A DNA stretch of 64,000 nucleotides from Arctopsyche grandis (taxonomy: Eukaryota; Arthropoda; Insecta; Trichoptera; Hydropsychidae). Location of the stretch: contig NC_135365.1 of NCBI RefSeq assembly GCF_051622035.1, positions 19,301,501 to 19,365,500 of the forward strand. The letters are read 5' to 3'. Below the pieces are notes generated by a model. The model ran no database searches. It was not told the DNA's origin and was given only the letters and a program-made list of their open reading frames with translations. The translations under genes were made by a program, and so were the position numbers. Positions 60,717-64,000 of this stretch are shown piece after piece. The first letter of the stretch is position 1. Each line of letters starts with the position of its first letter.

Positions 60717-60959
60717 ATGCACGACGGCGGCGAATGCGGCGCGGAGTCTGCGGGCAGCGCGGACTCCGCGGCCGACACCGGGACCGCGCCCCCCGCCCCC
60801 GCGCCCGCACCCGCGCCCCCCGACAGCGGCGCCCCCTCGAGCCTCGACGCCGACGACGACGCCGACGCCGACGCCCCCCTCCCCGACGACGACTACTGCC
60901 GGCTCAGAACCACTCTGGCCGCTGACTCGGAGGAGAGCGACGACGACTCCGTGTCAGAG
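60717..60959 (+). CDS. First coding exon of an unidentified gene (81 codons, runs out of window)
   Basis: The ATG at 60717 opens 81 codons ending at GAG/gtacac, a usable phase-0 donor. The peptide is acidic and low in complexity: MHDGGECGAESAGSADSAAD, an AP-repeat stretch, DADDDADADAPLPDDD, then a less biased YCRLRTTLAADSEESDDD segment that is the likely conserved part. Composition suggests an intrinsically disordered N-terminus of a regulatory or nuclear protein; no family was recognised. The frame continues into the intron, but that part is repetitive (CACTCTTC, CCCTCC) and unlikely to be coding. Supporting evidence is the CpG-rich setting, the ATG position and the donor. No later exon was found before 64000, implying a first intron above 3 kb. 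Confidence 0.6.

Positions 60960-64000
<3,041 letters not shown>

Noticed and set aside
60210-60722. 170-codon frame on the minus strand opposite the GC-rich exon
   Set aside because: Arg/Ala/Gly-rich antisense frame explained by GC composition; no domain features.

Overview
The window is nuclear DNA of an insect. It is strongly AT-rich, its genes are split by many short GT-AG introns, it carries dense TA, TG and TATG microsatellites, and it holds Tc1/mariner, hAT and TTAA-type DNA transposons, several non-LTR retrotransposons and a tRNA-like SINE. A short TTAGG-type run is also present. The order of insect cannot be fixed from the sequence. Coordinates are 1-based. Spliced models were built by hand by joining reading frames at GT-AG sites, and every intact model below closes in frame.

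Layout. (1) About 0.9-2.4 kb, minus strand: a complete three-exon mitochondrial pyruvate carrier MPC1. (2) About 4.5-25.3 kb, minus strand: a tandem array of three NRF-6-like membrane acyltransferase genes in the order A, C, B. A (704 aa) and B (702 aa) are intact 13-exon genes. C, between them, is a pseudogene cut down by deletions and a Tc1-type insertion. The spacers between copies hold hAT, Tc1/mariner, LINE and MITE insertions. Because the flanks are duplicated, paralogous empty sites let several insertions be dated relative to the duplications. (3) 27.9-30.5 kb: a nested composite of four transposons ending about 150 bp before the next gene. (4) 30.7-33.1 kb, plus strand: a complete eight-exon TXNDC5/ERp46-type protein disulfide isomerase with three CGHC thioredoxin domains and a C-terminal HDEL. 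(5) 33.1-39.6 kb: gene-poor spacer with one TTAA-flanked MITE. (6) 39.6-42.7 kb, minus strand: a complete nine-exon SLC35F3/F4-like transporter starting in a GC-rich exon. (7) 43-60.2 kb: a repeat-rich desert of hAT relics, an ACTTCCGG-bearing repeat family, a SINE, satellites, nested TTAA elements and a 393-bp palindrome. (8) 60.2 kb to the end, plus strand: a GC-rich first exon of an unidentified gene running out of the window.

The genes serve different compartments and do not look like one pathway: MPC1 in the mitochondrial inner membrane, the NRF-6-like proteins in membranes, TXNDC5 in the ER lumen, SLC35F in a membrane. The most distinctive observations concern the repeats. A LINE and a SINE share a 3' stem-loop whose stem has changed by compensatory substitutions. 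One MITE has an exact empty site in a paralogous flank. Two copies of one hAT family retain complementary parts of the transposase. Two TTAA elements sit in tandem, one carrying a hAT that itself carries a large foldback.
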